From assembly GCF_029873635.1 (NCBI RefSeq), contig NC_080422.1, forward strand, positions 58,563,889-58,627,888: a stretch of DNA of 64,000 bases, given 5' to 3'. Each line of letters begins with the position of its first letter. Position 1 is the first letter of the stretch. The notes under the pieces were generated by a model. It searched no databases and was not told the DNA's origin. It saw only the letters and a program-made list of their open reading frames with translations. Below are positions 23,531 to 35,430 of the stretch, piece by piece. Origin of the DNA: Malania oleifera. Taxonomy: Eukaryota; Streptophyta; Magnoliopsida; Santalales; Ximeniaceae. The translations under genes and the position numbers were made by a program.

Positions 23531-25214
23531 CTAGCTTTGGTACCCATATTTTCTTGGGTCTAAGGGGGTTAGTGCTATATTCTCCTTTGACTCTCCATTC
23601 TTTCTTGATTTTGACATCTTTATTTTTGAAAGGACAGTCGAATTGTATGTGACCTACCCTTCTACATTTAAAGCATATAGTATTTCTATAATAATTCTTA
23701 GTTGGAACATATGACTTTGACTCTCTTATGAAATAACCCATGTAAAGATGTCTATTCTTTAGATTTTCCTTTCCATTAAAGCCAAGCCCTTCCTTTTCTA
23801 GGGAATTTCTTTGAGATCTTAGGAGCTTTTTAAAATTGTTTTGTCCCTCAGTAAATTTACAAATAATTTTATATTTATCTTTCAAATCCTTTTCTAACTC
23901 CTCAATTTTCAAATCTTTATCTTTTATGAAAGATGCATGAGATTCATTTTGGCGTTCAACCAAATTTTAAAGTTCTTTGACTTTTCTTTTCAACTCAGAG
24001 ATTTTCTTTGTTTTCTTCTCAAACATTTTAATAGAGTATAGGTATTCTTGTTTCAGTTCATCATTTGAAATCAAGTCATTTGAAATCAAGTCATTTTCAT
24101 TTTCAGACTCACTAGAATAATACGAAGATGATGAAAATGATGATTGTACCTCAAGGTCATCATGTGCCATTAGACACAGATTGGCAATCTCATCGTCACT
24201 AGATTCAGATTCTAAACTGCTAGTGCTGTGAGTATCCCAACTGACTTTCAGCGCCTTCTTCATTTTCTTTGAGGCTTTCACTAGTTTGGGACACTCAGGC
24301 TCGATGTGTCCGACTTCTCGACAATTGTAGCATGTTGGTGGATCTTCCTTCTTTTTCTTCATGCTAGGCTCTCCTCTTTCCGATTTAGAGTTCCATAATT
24401 TTCTGTTCAACTTCTTGTTCTTCTTCAAGAACTTCCCGAACTTCTTTGTAAGCAAGGCCATGTCATCATCCATTTCGAAATCACTTCCTTCATTCGAATA
24501 GCTTGATGATGCCTTAAGTGCAGTGACCTTCTTTGCTTTGCTTTGCTCAATCTTCCTCTCATTTATTGCCAGCTCATAGGTGATGCGCGATCCAATGAGT
24601 TCATCCACCGACATCTCCTTGAGATTTCTCTCTTCTGCTATTGTCGTAGCTTTTGCTTCCCACACTAGAGGTAATCCCCTGGGTATTTTTCTGATCAACT
24701 TATAAGTAGGGTAAGTCTTTCCAAGTGCATTTAAGGAATTAATGATGTGTGTGAATCTAGTGTATATGGATTGTATGGATTCATCACTAGTCATTTTAAA
24801 TGCTTCATATTCACTAGAGAGCATTTATGTCCTACTATCCTTGACTTCCTTAGTGCCTTCATATGTAACTTCTAATTTTTCCCTAATTTCTTTAGCTGAG
24901 TTACATGTCATTACCTTATTAAATTCATTGACATCTAATGCACAGAAAAGCAAGTTCATGGCAGTAGCATTGATTTGTACTGATTTCCAGTCTTCCTCTA
25001 TATACTCATCTTTAGTTTTAGGTACATTAATCTTATCAATTACTTTCATAGGAATGTGATTTCCCTTAGTCACTATTTTCCAAACCTTTTAATCTACGTT
25101 CAATAGATATATGCTCATCCTACGCTTCCAATAGGTGTAGTTTACACCATAAAAAATTGGTGGTCTAGTGGATAAGTGTCTCTCACCGAATGGAGTTACA
25201 CCGATATGTGCCAT
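23523..25214 (-). pseudogene. Element C gag, two zinc knuckles
   Basis: Starts at ATG 25214 (MAHIGVTPFGE), followed by FYGVNYTYWKRRM, NATAMNLLFCALDVNEFNKV and RLIRKIPRGLPLVWEAKA-like phrases of the copia gag domain. The first knuckle, CYNCREVGHIEPECP (about 24330), is followed by an acidic stretch and a coiled-coil-like Lys/Glu-rich segment. The second, CFKCRRVGHIQFDCP (about 23660), precedes NPLRPKKIWVPK, the usual end before protease. Stops after LNVD, DSRT and KEL split it. Confidence 0.85.
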
Positions 25215-25255
25215 GTGATCTTTTTACAAATGAACTATTAAGCCAATGTATACCC

Positions 25256-25269
25256 GCTCTGATACAAAT
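25256..25269 (-). other. Element C primer binding site
   Basis: The minus strand reads ATTTGTATCAGAGC, one base off the initiator-Met form TTGGTATCAGAGC, and abuts the LTR end CTACA. Confidence 0.8.
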
Positions 25270-26023
25270 TGTAGAATTAGGTGTAATCCCAAGAGGGCGG
25301 TGAATTGGTTATTTTAAAATTCTTTGAATCTATTTACCACTTAATCCCTACTTGTATATTTAGAAATGAGTTCTTATTACCCAATTAATTTTGTGCAATG
25401 TTATTCAACCCACACATGTAAGACGAACAATTTAAATGTAGTGCTAAAGGTAAAGAGTAAAGGGAAGAGAGAAGACAAACGCAGTTTTTACGAAGTTTAG
25501 TCAACTCGACCAACGTCCTCACCTTGAGCAACCACTTAAAGATTTCACTAAAATCCCTACTCCTTAAATTAGGATGGAGCTTCCCTTATAATTTGCTGCT
25601 TACAAAAGGCACAGCTCCCTCCTACATTGCTGCTTACAAGAGATATAACTCTCTCCTCAAACACCAGTTCACACACCGAACTATGAATACAATAGAATCT
25701 ATAAAAACACTCAAAAATGCTTCCAAACAAAACCTCGTGAGTACAATTCAAATTCCTAATACATTAACATATGATAAAATCTGAAACTCAGAATGTATGA
25801 AACGATATAATCGTTTATGTATGATATGCTTTAACACAGAAACCCCTTTTTATCAATTTATACAAATTTTTTTGTATAAAAACAATGCTTTGGAGATCTT
25901 AGGTTAGATCTTTGAATATAAAGATAACTTTGTAGATTGCAAAGATGCTAAACACACTTTGTTAAACAAACAATATTTCTCTAAATATTTCAAACTCAAT
26001 GTGATCTTGATAATATTGACTTA

Positions 26024-26071
<48 letters not shown>

Positions 26072-27424
26072 CTCTAAGATGATAATGCCAATGATCAACA
26101 AACTTAATATTTGATTTTCAAAAAATATCCTTCAATATGTATATAGATAGTTATGCACTTCTAAGGATATATGTATATTCAAATAGTTTAGACGTATTCA
26201 AAAATATCAGCCTTAAACTAAGAATACACTTGAACAAAAAAACTTTAATCAAGGGTCAAATACAAAACTTTCTCAAGTATTGAGTTTGTCAAAAACGATC
26301 GTTATATGAATGCGAAAACTCAATATCAAGCTTCTCTAAAACTATCAAAAAAAATGGTGATATGAGATTCTATAAAAAAAACTAAATGTAATAACCAAAC
26401 CTCAAACCAAGTTGAAGCACAAAATGTATAATAAAGATCCCTTTAGATTCTCTGAGGTGATTTGCCCAAAGATGATGTGTAGAAACTAGAGCGTAGGCAA
26501 ACGTATAGCAATCAGCTCAAGTATCTCAGTTTTCTTTTCAACAAGATGTGTTCTTCACTTTACGTTGATCTTCTTGTGTTTAGCTAATGTACTAGGGTTT
26601 AGATATTCAGTATATATAGTGTCTTACCCTTAGAATTGATCTCAACCGTTGGATCAATGAGATAGCTCGCTAGTTCTATTAATAAAAATTAAATTTTTAA
26701 GTTTTCTCGCAAGTTCAGATGACTGAGGTTAAGGGCCCAGATGACTGAACTCACTTTTATCCTTCGAAAAAATAGCCTGGACACAGGGTCATACGACCGA
26801 GGTCAAGGGTCAGACGATTGAAGTGTCGAGTTTAGACGACCGAAGTGTTAAGTTCAGTCATCTGAGGTGCTTCTGCTAGTTTCTGTTTTTCACCCATAAA
26901 ACTTCAAACGACTGAGCTTATTCTTAAGACATCTGAGGAAATTCTTCAGTCAACCAAACTTAAGGTTCAGTCTTCTGAAGTTCCAAATTTTTGCATATTT
27001 ACTTTCGAGTTCAAAATTCTGTTTTGCTTTCTTTCTTGGCTCTTTTATAACAACATTTTTCAAGGTTTTGACATTAATTCTAAGTCCCATGAATGTCCCC
27101 TAAAGATGTTAATGAAATGCATGAGTCCTAAAATCATTCTAAGGTATATGTTGAGCCTCAAATTAAATCATATGAAAATATATATACATAAGGTCTAAGT
27201 ACCTATTCCCAAGATGTACTTGAACTTTGCCGCTTGTATCTTGATTCTCGTAATCTTTGAGTTCCATGGATTTTCCAAGATATGTGTGCTTTACTTTAAG
27301 GCTTCCATGACTCGTTATCCTTCCATGCATGCTTAATATGGTTCCTATTCACAAACTCAACGCACAGATCAAATACCAAGTGATTTTTCATTATGAAAAC
27401 CGGATTGGACTCATAGCGTCAACA
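25270..27424 (-). repeat. Element C 5' LTR
   Basis: Aligns with 17647-19784 throughout. It keeps a TATA box (minus ACTATATATA, 26611-26620) with the motif array upstream at 26705-26965 on the minus strand. An AT microsatellite at 26026-26062 is longer than its partner in the other LTR (18407-18426). Confidence 0.92.
26705..26965 (-). promoter_or_regulatory. Element C U3 motif array (5' LTR)
   Basis: On the plus strand, words such as AGATGACTGAGGT, TCATACGACCGAGGTC and TAGACGACCGAAGTG, and ATCTGAGG, recur every 20-40 bases. The array lies about 85 bases upstream of the TATA box in the transcribed direction. Confidence 0.5.
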
Positions 27425-28772
27425 ATCATAAGTCATGGGCTGTCTATAAATACCCCTTCATTTGGGAAAATTAGAATAATATTAGCCTACTTGATTAATA
27501 AATTCTCTCTCAAGTTCAAAAATCCTACTACCCATTTTTATTTTTATACTCCAATCACTCATACTTACCCTCTTCGAGTGCTTAAAATCTCTATAAAGTG
27601 ATTGAGTGTTGGTTTTAATAGGTTTGCTCTTTCATTCGTGTTTTGATTGAATCTATTTTAATGAGAGCTAGAACCTAAGTGTTCTTAGTTGGCTTAGCTA
27701 ATAAGTCTATCCTAAGAAGACTTACTTTAAGCTTCTAAGTATTACATTTGTGTTGCAATATCTTAAGAAGCTTGTATTTGTTTTTGGGTTGCAAAATGTT
27801 TTCAAAAACATACTCAAATATCTTGTCTGATTTACATTGACATATTTGTGAAAAGATATTTATGTTTGTGATATTAATCTTTGTTGCAATATTCACTAAC
27901 TTACATATCATTTTGCTGAATACAAAGATTATATATCTTTTGCAAATCAAGCATATACATTATCTAATCTTCACGTGATTGAGATATCCTACTAACTGAT
28001 AATCTTGAGATATGCTTGACATCTTTGTGTGAACACGTTGATTAAATATCTTGAGATACAAATATAGCTTGTTGACTGACACTCTCACACGCTGATCACA
28101 TTGATAACAAATATTTTATTGACAGTTGACATACTATAAACCACACTAAGCTTACTTATTATATCTTATTGGTGGTGTATGTTATTGCACGTAATTGGGT
28201 ACACATCTGCTTTACTTGAAAGCATAATCACTATATCGTTTCATTGATTGAGCAATTCTGTTGTATTTCCAAGAACGGGCCTAAAGAGGAAGACTAGCCC
28301 TTTGAAATAGTCTCGAATTGGCTTAGACCTGGTTCGGAAAGCTAGGTGCGCCATCCTATTAAGGTGTGTTGGTTGAGGTCAGCCCTGCTAATTGACCTAG
28401 TTGTAAAGGTTGAGGCTAGCCCTGTGCTAATTGACCTAGTTGTAATCAGTGCCACTCCACCCATTAAGTGAGCCTTTAGTGGAATCCTTGGGCTTACGAG
28501 CTAGAAGTGGGGATGTAGGTACAGTTGGCCAAACCCCAATAACATATCGTGTGCCTTGTTTTCATTTCTGCACTTTATATTTACTACACATGTATGTTAT
28601 GGTGTGAACGATGTGCTTGATTTAAATTTCCGCACATTATATTTTTGGCGCATTTAGAACTGCATGGAAAGACCCTAGGTTGTATTATACAGGTATTTCA
28701 TTTAACCTAGGAGATAAATTTTAAAATTCCAATTCCCCCCCCCCCCCTCTTGGGAATACACCAATTCTAACA
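27425..28772 (+). repeat. Element B 5' LTR, second part
   Basis: Resumes 20 bases upstream of the B TATA box (CTATAAATAC, 27444-27453) and aligns with 34081-35425. Near the end is a run of 13-14 C residues (about 28735-28748), where the 3' LTR has CACCCCACCCCACC. It ends AATTCTAACA. Confidence 0.9.
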
Positions 28773-28773
28773 A

Positions 28774-28787
28774 TTGGTATCAGAGTC
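28774..28787 (+). other. Element B primer binding site
   Basis: TTGGTATCAGAGTC directly follows the LTR end, as in plant copia elements. Confidence 0.85.
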
Positions 28788-29990
28788 TCGTGGCATTGAC
28801 TGAAATGTTTTTGCTAAAAGATCCAGATAGCACATATTGGTGTATCCCCATTCGAAGAGAGACAATCACCCTTAAGTCCTCCTATATTTTGTGGTGTCGA
28901 TTACACCACGTGAAAAATAAGAATGAGAATTTTTATAAAATCAATGAACTGGAGGGGGCAGGTGATTGTAAATGGAATTTGTATGCTTGTGAATGAAAAT
29001 GATATTACTTTGATACATGCAAATTCATATGCCATGGACTTATTACATTATACTTTAGATTCTAATATTCTACTTGAGTGTGTGGCATGTCATAGTGCAT
29101 AGGAAATCTGGGATGAACTAGAAAAGAAATATGGAGAATCCTAGGAGAAGGAGATCATAACTCCTCCTAATGCTCCAAGCTCAAATGATCAAGAGGAGGT
29201 AAATCATGACCTATAAATCAACAAAGAGGTATATGATTCTCACTCTAGCTCATTTGATGATTTTTGTGATGAATGTTGTGATGCGTCATATACTGAATCA
29301 TCTGTTGATAATACTGTAAATGGTTTATGCGATGTTTACTATGAAAAATCTTGTGATGAATCATTTTATTGCTCATGTGATGCTTTGGCTGAAAATTCAT
29401 GCATTGATTCATATGATAATTCTTGTGTCAAATTGTGTGATGAATCATGTGCTAATTTGATAAATGAAAGCATGCCCTCGTATGAAAAGCTAGATAAAAC
29501 CTTATTGAAAATGAATAAATTTCTAGCGAAGTTATCTGAGCAGAAATTCTTTTTGAAAAAGGAAAATAAAAGCATGGCAAAGCATTTAGGAAAATTAAAA
29601 TATTATCACGCCATCTTAGAAAAGAGAAAGATTAAGAAGATCTTAAAAATTATCTGCTTAGAAGAAGAAATTGATGATTATTCTAGAGCTACATTCAAAG
29701 TTATAAATGAGAAGAATAATCATAATAAATCCTTTGAGATTAAAAAGAAAAATATTTTTAAAAAGGATTTAGGATTACCATATAATTCCCATTATCATGC
29801 CTCAACAAGAAATCATAAGAATTGTAAGCATATCCTTTCATGTATCTACAAAACTGGCTTACACTAAAAAAGAAAAAGGCACAACCGATTCATTTTCTCA
29901 TCCAGAAGTGCCATAGGGTTAGAAAAAGAAATGATGTGGGTAATCATGAAAGCAAATCCCGTAGGTCCTAAGGGAAAATGGATTTAAATT
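28788..29990 (+). pseudogene. Element B gag remnant
   Basis: A broken start (VALTEMFLLKDPDSTYW) leads to NAYAMDLLHYTLDSNI, then CHSA-stop-EIWDELEKKYGES, matching the capsid-type phrase in C and E (NAxNxLyxALDxNEF, SAKEIWDKLEVTYEGT). Downstream a 160-residue frame (29385-29867) is acidic and then coiled-coil-like, rich in Lys, Glu and Asn. The phrase KANPVGPKGKW near 29950 recalls the NPxGPKxxW end of gag. The part carrying the gag middle and both zinc knuckles is missing. Confidence 0.65.
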
Positions 29991-32900
29991 AATATTATTT
30001 ATTATTAAATGTTTTCTTAGATCCTAGGCTTAGGTTTAGGGGGTTGTGATGACTGTAGGCTTGGGAAGTGGTTGTTGCTTAAAATGAAAATCTTAATATA
30101 CGCACTGACCTATCTTGTTATACTAAGAACCTTTATCCACTTCCAAATGTACATGACATCTATGCCTGGTACTTAAGTCAAAATGCTTAACTCACACTTA
30201 AATATAAACATCTAAAGTTAAGCATACTTTGTCCATTGCACAAGTTTGAGTTTTAGGAAATAAATTCTTCCATTTAAACATCTTGTCCTAAACTCATCTT
30301 AAAATCCTAAAATGCCTAATAAAATAGCTAGTCATCACTCTAGGCTTAAAGCACTATTGATCATAAATGGCTAATATATATATTGAGTGCTTCTCATAGC
30401 TATAACCAAATTAAAGGCATCCACTACGGGATTGGTCCCTTTGAGTTTAAATTGTAAAACCTTTAATTTTGGTTTAATTGCTCCCTAGGAAATCTTTACC
30501 AAACCACGATCATATCAGGTATAGATTCATCCTTTCCCTGGTTTGTATCCTTGTTCCAAATTATGATAATATCTAAAAGATACTTTCCAATCACCAAAGA
30601 GCATTATTGACAACATTCATATATCCTATATGATCTTTGCCCAAGCATGGACATGATTATCATCACAAAAATATTTTGAAAAATGTCCTGTCTATCCTTA
30701 ATACTCTTCTATACCCATTAGTGATTCAAATTTTCAAACAGTATTTATTTATCTTCCCTTTACAAGCTCTTAAATCATTAAGTCATATCCTTTGGAGTTT
30801 TATATACCTAGAAATGAAGTTGAATGGCTAATAAAATTTCTATAGGTTTCAACATACATGGAAATGCAAATGATTAAGAAACCTATGCACGAACTTTAAA
30901 AATGGAAAGCCATTTGAACTTGGGCCTCTCACATTTTGAAGATCATAAGAAAAGAGGCAGTTATAGGCTTTATTCATTGAAGAAATATTGATTGTGACTC
31001 TTTGGTCCTTTAAACCATTGAAAATCTTATAACTCTTGGATAAAGAAATTATAAATTGAAAAAGGCATTAAATGAGTTAAGTGCGTAACTCAGGGGGAGC
31101 ATTTATCATTCATATCTACATATATTTGAATGCTCTCATATTCTTATACCGTTTATGCCTTTATGCCTATATATGCATAGCATTGTCGCACATTATCCAT
31201 GATTTGATAAAAGGCTAAAATTTCTTTGGTGGATAGTTCATATCTCTACTATTGAGCTATACTAAATATCTTGAGTTGATCATACTACTGAATTGCATGC
31301 CTGTGTTGAAAGCCTTCTGCATGGCAGATGCAGTGATATATTTTGCATGCTAGTTGTGGATATTAGGTTGTTGCTAGCTTTACATGTTTTATATATTGAA
31401 AACAACTCACTATTAGGTACAGATTTTATGGGAAAATGTCCGATTTTACAGACGGCATGCTGCCAAAATTTTGACTAGAATTTTTCCAAAATAAAACCTT
31501 GTGCTAAAGATGATTACGATAAAATTAATGTTAAATTTTTTTTGAAATGATGAGTGAAACCAAATAGATAATTAAACTTCATCCTAGCATAATCATCAAG
31601 CATTTAGAAAGGCTCAGATCCATCCATATAGGAAGCGCATAAATGATCCATATGCATCACTTTCATCTACTAAATATCGAGGCTCTTGAGAATACCCTAA
31701 ACATTATATCTAGTGCTCAAAGGCGTATGATTTGATATGGAATGTTTTCGGGTCATGAACATTATTACACGCCTTAATATATATATCTTCTGATGCATCT
31801 ATGTTCTATAGGGACAACTATACTAATCAAGTGGCAAATGTAAATGAAAAATACTCAATATAGTTGATTTCAAAGATTTAGATTGATGGCTTATACTACT
31901 AAGCATAATGAAATTAATCTTTGGTCAGTATAAGTAGTTAAAGAATCAAAGCACGTACTCAAATTGACAAGGGGAGCATCTAAACATAAAATCCTATTTT
32001 GTTTTGCTCACCAATATCTTTTAGCTTAGATCTGTTTTGAATCAAGTGCGGCATGTACTTAACTGAAATGATATTGTTGAAAATATGTGTTTGTATTTGC
32101 CACATGTTATTTGTGTTTGCCATGTGATCCTTGCTTTAAATTGTTTGACATCTTTAGGATCATTGTGGTTGTGATTCTCTAGTTATATTTTAGTATGTGC
32201 TTAATTAACAAACTAGAAAATTTGTACATGCTTGCTTTAAATTAAAATCTTATTTTTTCAGCAAGCAACCCCCAGTACTTGGTTCAAATATCAAAGGGGA
32301 TATATTTTTAATACCTGTATATATATATTATATATTTACTATAGCATAGCAAGAAATGCTTTTAAACTAAACATGTTTTAGTTCTTGCTTGTGTGCTAAA
32401 GGCTTTCATGACTTGTGTTATCTATGCTTTAAAATTTTAAGTCATGAAGTTATTTTTTTTGTTTTAAAAAATTTACAAAGGATGTTGTATAACTGGTTCA
32501 TGGATATTACATGAAAATGCATGCGAACTAGTTAGATCGTTTTTATGCTCAAACCTACTATTTGGTATCATATGCCATGTGCCTTTAACTCAAATCTTCC
32601 ACGGGTCTTATGATATGTTTCAATTGCAAATGGTTTGTGTATGCTTATGGTCTAACCTTGTTTTCATGTCATTTAAATCATTTAAATTACCAGTTATATT
32701 GTTTGTGTGCTTAATTGTTGAGGTTATCTTTGCCATTCTTTTTGCATTATATGGCTATTATATTTCTTGAATGACTGAAGGTTATACCCCTATTCTATGT
32801 GTTGAGAATGCTAGAACTATTTGAGTAGTTGTGGATAAACTGTTAGGATTTATAAACTCAAACAAGTTGTTATTTATACAGGATTTATTTTGTAAAGCCC

Positions 32901-33162
32901 CATTTTCAAACGGCACTCTGCCGAAATTTTTCAAAAATTTTTCAAAACTTATAATGTATAAATATTGTATTTACCCATTTCCTAAAGTTCTTAATTCATA
33001 TGGCCCTTTTTACTATTGCCAAAAGGGGGAGATGGATAAGCAAAAATAATTTGGTAAAGTAATTTACTTAAAATAATTGGATTCATATTGATAGGAGGAG
33101 CCTTCTAAGGCTAAACCCATATTTTTTCTTGATGTATTTGTCATCATCAAAAAGGGGGAGAA
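29991..33162 (+). other. Element B internal non-coding region
   Basis: More than 3 kb without a readable pol domain or other gene; short ORFs here match nothing I know. It has several polypurine tracts (near 31090, 31967, 32292, 33020) and the terminal TCATCATCAAAAAGGGGGAG abutting the 3' LTR. Two short matching phrases, TTTTACAGACGGCATGCTGCC (near 31443) and TTTTCAAACGGCACTCTGCC (near 32903), form a direct repeat about 1.5 kb apart. Confidence 0.6.
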
Positions 33163-35425
33163 TGTTGACCTTATAGGTTGCGTCCGGTTTTGATAATGAC
33201 AAAGATCTATTGTATTTAATGGGTGTTTGAGGTTATGTGCAGGAACTCATATTGACAGATCATAATGCACAAAGAGAAATTGAAGTGGAAGACCCAATAC
33301 GTGTTGTATTGTATTTCATTTTTATTCAAAGGGTCTATAATAGTAAATAGGTTTCCTGATTGTAATAATTGCATGCATCACCTGCATGATGTGATGTGTA
33401 AGTTTAAAATGAAAATGACCTTAGAAAGACCTTAGGAATTACCCTTCGGTCAACCGACACCGAATTTTTTCGGTGTCTTCAAAAATACCTAGAAATGACC
33501 CTAAGACACTCACCTTTGCACTTGTTTGTGATAGGCACTTCAATAGGGTGAATGTGTATTGAAATAAGACCGAAATGCACAAGTCATGCACTTTGGGTCG
33601 ACCGACCTACACAGGTCATTTTGCCCCTAGTCGACCGAATCCAGTTTGGGTCCGGTTGACCACAGCTTGATCGACCGAGACATAATAGTTCATTTGACCC
33701 TGGTCGACCGAAACCCCTTGACGTCAATAGTTTGACTTGCTGGTCAACCGATAATTTTTTGTACTGCACAAACCTGGTCGACCGAGTTCCCACGTGTGGG
33801 AAACTAATGGTCTGGTCGATTGACTAGTTAGTTCATTTTCACCCTAATTGACCGAACCGTGCTATTTGGGAAAATCGCCCTTCTCGATCGACCAACCCTG
33901 GTGTTCAAAATTGGCCCGGTCGACTGAGCCATATGAACTTCGGTCAACCAAAAGTCTTCTAGTCGACCGATGCTCTATGGCTGCTCCGAATTTCTACCAT
34001 GGTTAACTATTTTTTAACAAGGTTAAAATAATTAAAACGTCATTAATCTTTTCTAATAATACCAGTCTTGTCCCCAATGGTCATAATTCATGGGGTATCT
34101 AAAAATACCCCTTCATTAGGGAAAATTAGAATAAGATTAGCCTACTTGATTAATAAATTCTCTCTCAAGTTCAAAAGTCCTGCTACCCATTTTTATTTTT
34201 ATACGCCAATCACTCATAGTTACCCTTTTTCGAGTGCTTAAAATCTCTATAAAGTGATTGAGTGTTGGTTTTAATAGGTTTGCTCTCCTATTCGTGTTTT
34301 GATTGAATCGATTTTAACGAGAGCTAAAACCTAAGTGTTCTTAGGGGGCTTAGCTAATAAGTCTATCCTAAGAAGACTTGCTTTAAGCTTCTAAGTATTG
34401 CATTTGTGTTGCAATATCTTAGGAAGCTTGTATTTGTTTTTGGGTTGCAAAACGTTTTCAAAAACATACTCAAATATCTTGTGTGATTTATATTGACATA
34501 TTTGTAAAAAGATATTTGTGTTTGTGATATTAATCTTTGTTGCAATATTCACTAACGTACATATCATTTTGATGAATACAAAGATTATATATCTTTTACA
34601 AACTAAGCATATACATTATCTAATCTTTATGTGATAAAGATATCCTATTGACTGATAATCTTTTGATTTGCTTGACATCTTTGTGTGAACACGTTAATTG
34701 AATATTTTGAGATACAATGATTGCTTGTTGACACACTCATGCACTGATTACATCGATAGCAAATATTTTATTGAGAGTTGACATATTGTAAACCACACTA
34801 AGCTTACTTATTATATCTTATTGGTGGTGTATATGATTGCACGTAATTGGGTACACATATGCTTTACTTGAAAGCATAATCACTATACCGTTTCATTGAT
34901 TGAGCAAATTTGTTGTATTTCTAGGCACGGGCCTGAAGAGGGAGACTAGCCCTTTGAAATAGTCTCGAATTGGCTTAGACCCGGTTAGGAAAGCTAGTTG
35001 CGCCATTCTATTAAGGCGTGTTGGTTGAGGTCAGCCCTGCTAATTGACCTGGTTGTAAAGGTTGAGGTCAGCCCTGTGCTAATTGACCTAGTTGTAATCG
35101 GTGCTGCTCCACCCGTTAAATGAACCTTTAGTGGAATCCTTGGGCTTGCGAGCTAGAAGTGGGGATGTAGGCATAGTTAGCTGAACCTCGATAACATATC
35201 ATGTGCCTTGTTTTCATTTTTGCACTTTATATTTACTGCACATGTATGTTATGGTGTGAACGATGCGCTTGATTTAAATTTCCGCACATTATATTATTGG
35301 TGCATTTGGAATTGCATAGAAAGACCCTAGGTTGTATTATACGAGTATTTCATTTAACCTAAGAGATAAATTTTAAAATTCCAATTCACCCCACCCCACC
35401 TCTTGGGAATACACCAATTCTAACA
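33163..35425 (+). repeat. Element B 3' LTR
   Basis: An uninterrupted 2,263-base copy. The motif array at 33590-33975 has clear GGTCGACCGA words. The TATA site is changed to TCTAAAAATA (about 34097). It has the R/U5 phrase GGTTGAGGTCAGCCCTG in two copies (35023 and 35062). It ends AATTCTAACA at 35425; chromovirus D sequence follows. Confidence 0.92.
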
Positions 35426-35430
35426 CTCGT

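Larger units (their letters stand above)
17647..27424 (-). mobile_element. Element C: Sirevirus-like copia, pol-bearing
   Basis: LTRs at 17647-19784 and 25270-27424, PBS, gag with two zinc knuckles, protease, integrase, RT-RNase H, and polypurine tracts. Flanks GTCAT (17642-17646) and ATCAT (27425-27429) are a target duplication with one change. It is inserted in the element B 5' LTR. It has no third ORF: only about 630 bases separate the end of pol from the 3' LTR. Stops and frameshifts in every domain show that it is dead. The LTRs differ at about 31 of 275 positions compared by hand. Confidence 0.92.
16718..35425 (+). mobile_element. Element B: copia, pol-less, split by element C
   Basis: The LTRs begin TGTTGACCTTATAG and end AATTCTAACA; the 5' LTR is split by element C (17647-27424). 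PBS at 28774, terminal polypurine tract at 33148-33162. Without C it is about 8.9 kb, with LTRs of about 2.27 kb. The internal 4.4 kb has a broken gag but no protease, integrase, RT or RNase H that I can read. It lies in the integrase zinc-domain region of chromovirus D. The flanks CCCGG and CTCGT are each one change from a shared five-base site that would rejoin the frame of D. Confidence 0.88.

Noticed and set aside
25155..25215. tRNA-like word TGGTCTAGTGGATAAG
   Set aside because: It is the reverse of element C gag codons; no acceptor stem or box B.
33590..33975. Evenly spaced short repeats resembling a CRISPR array
   Set aside because: Words are only about 10 bases, degenerate and irregularly spaced, inside a plant LTR.
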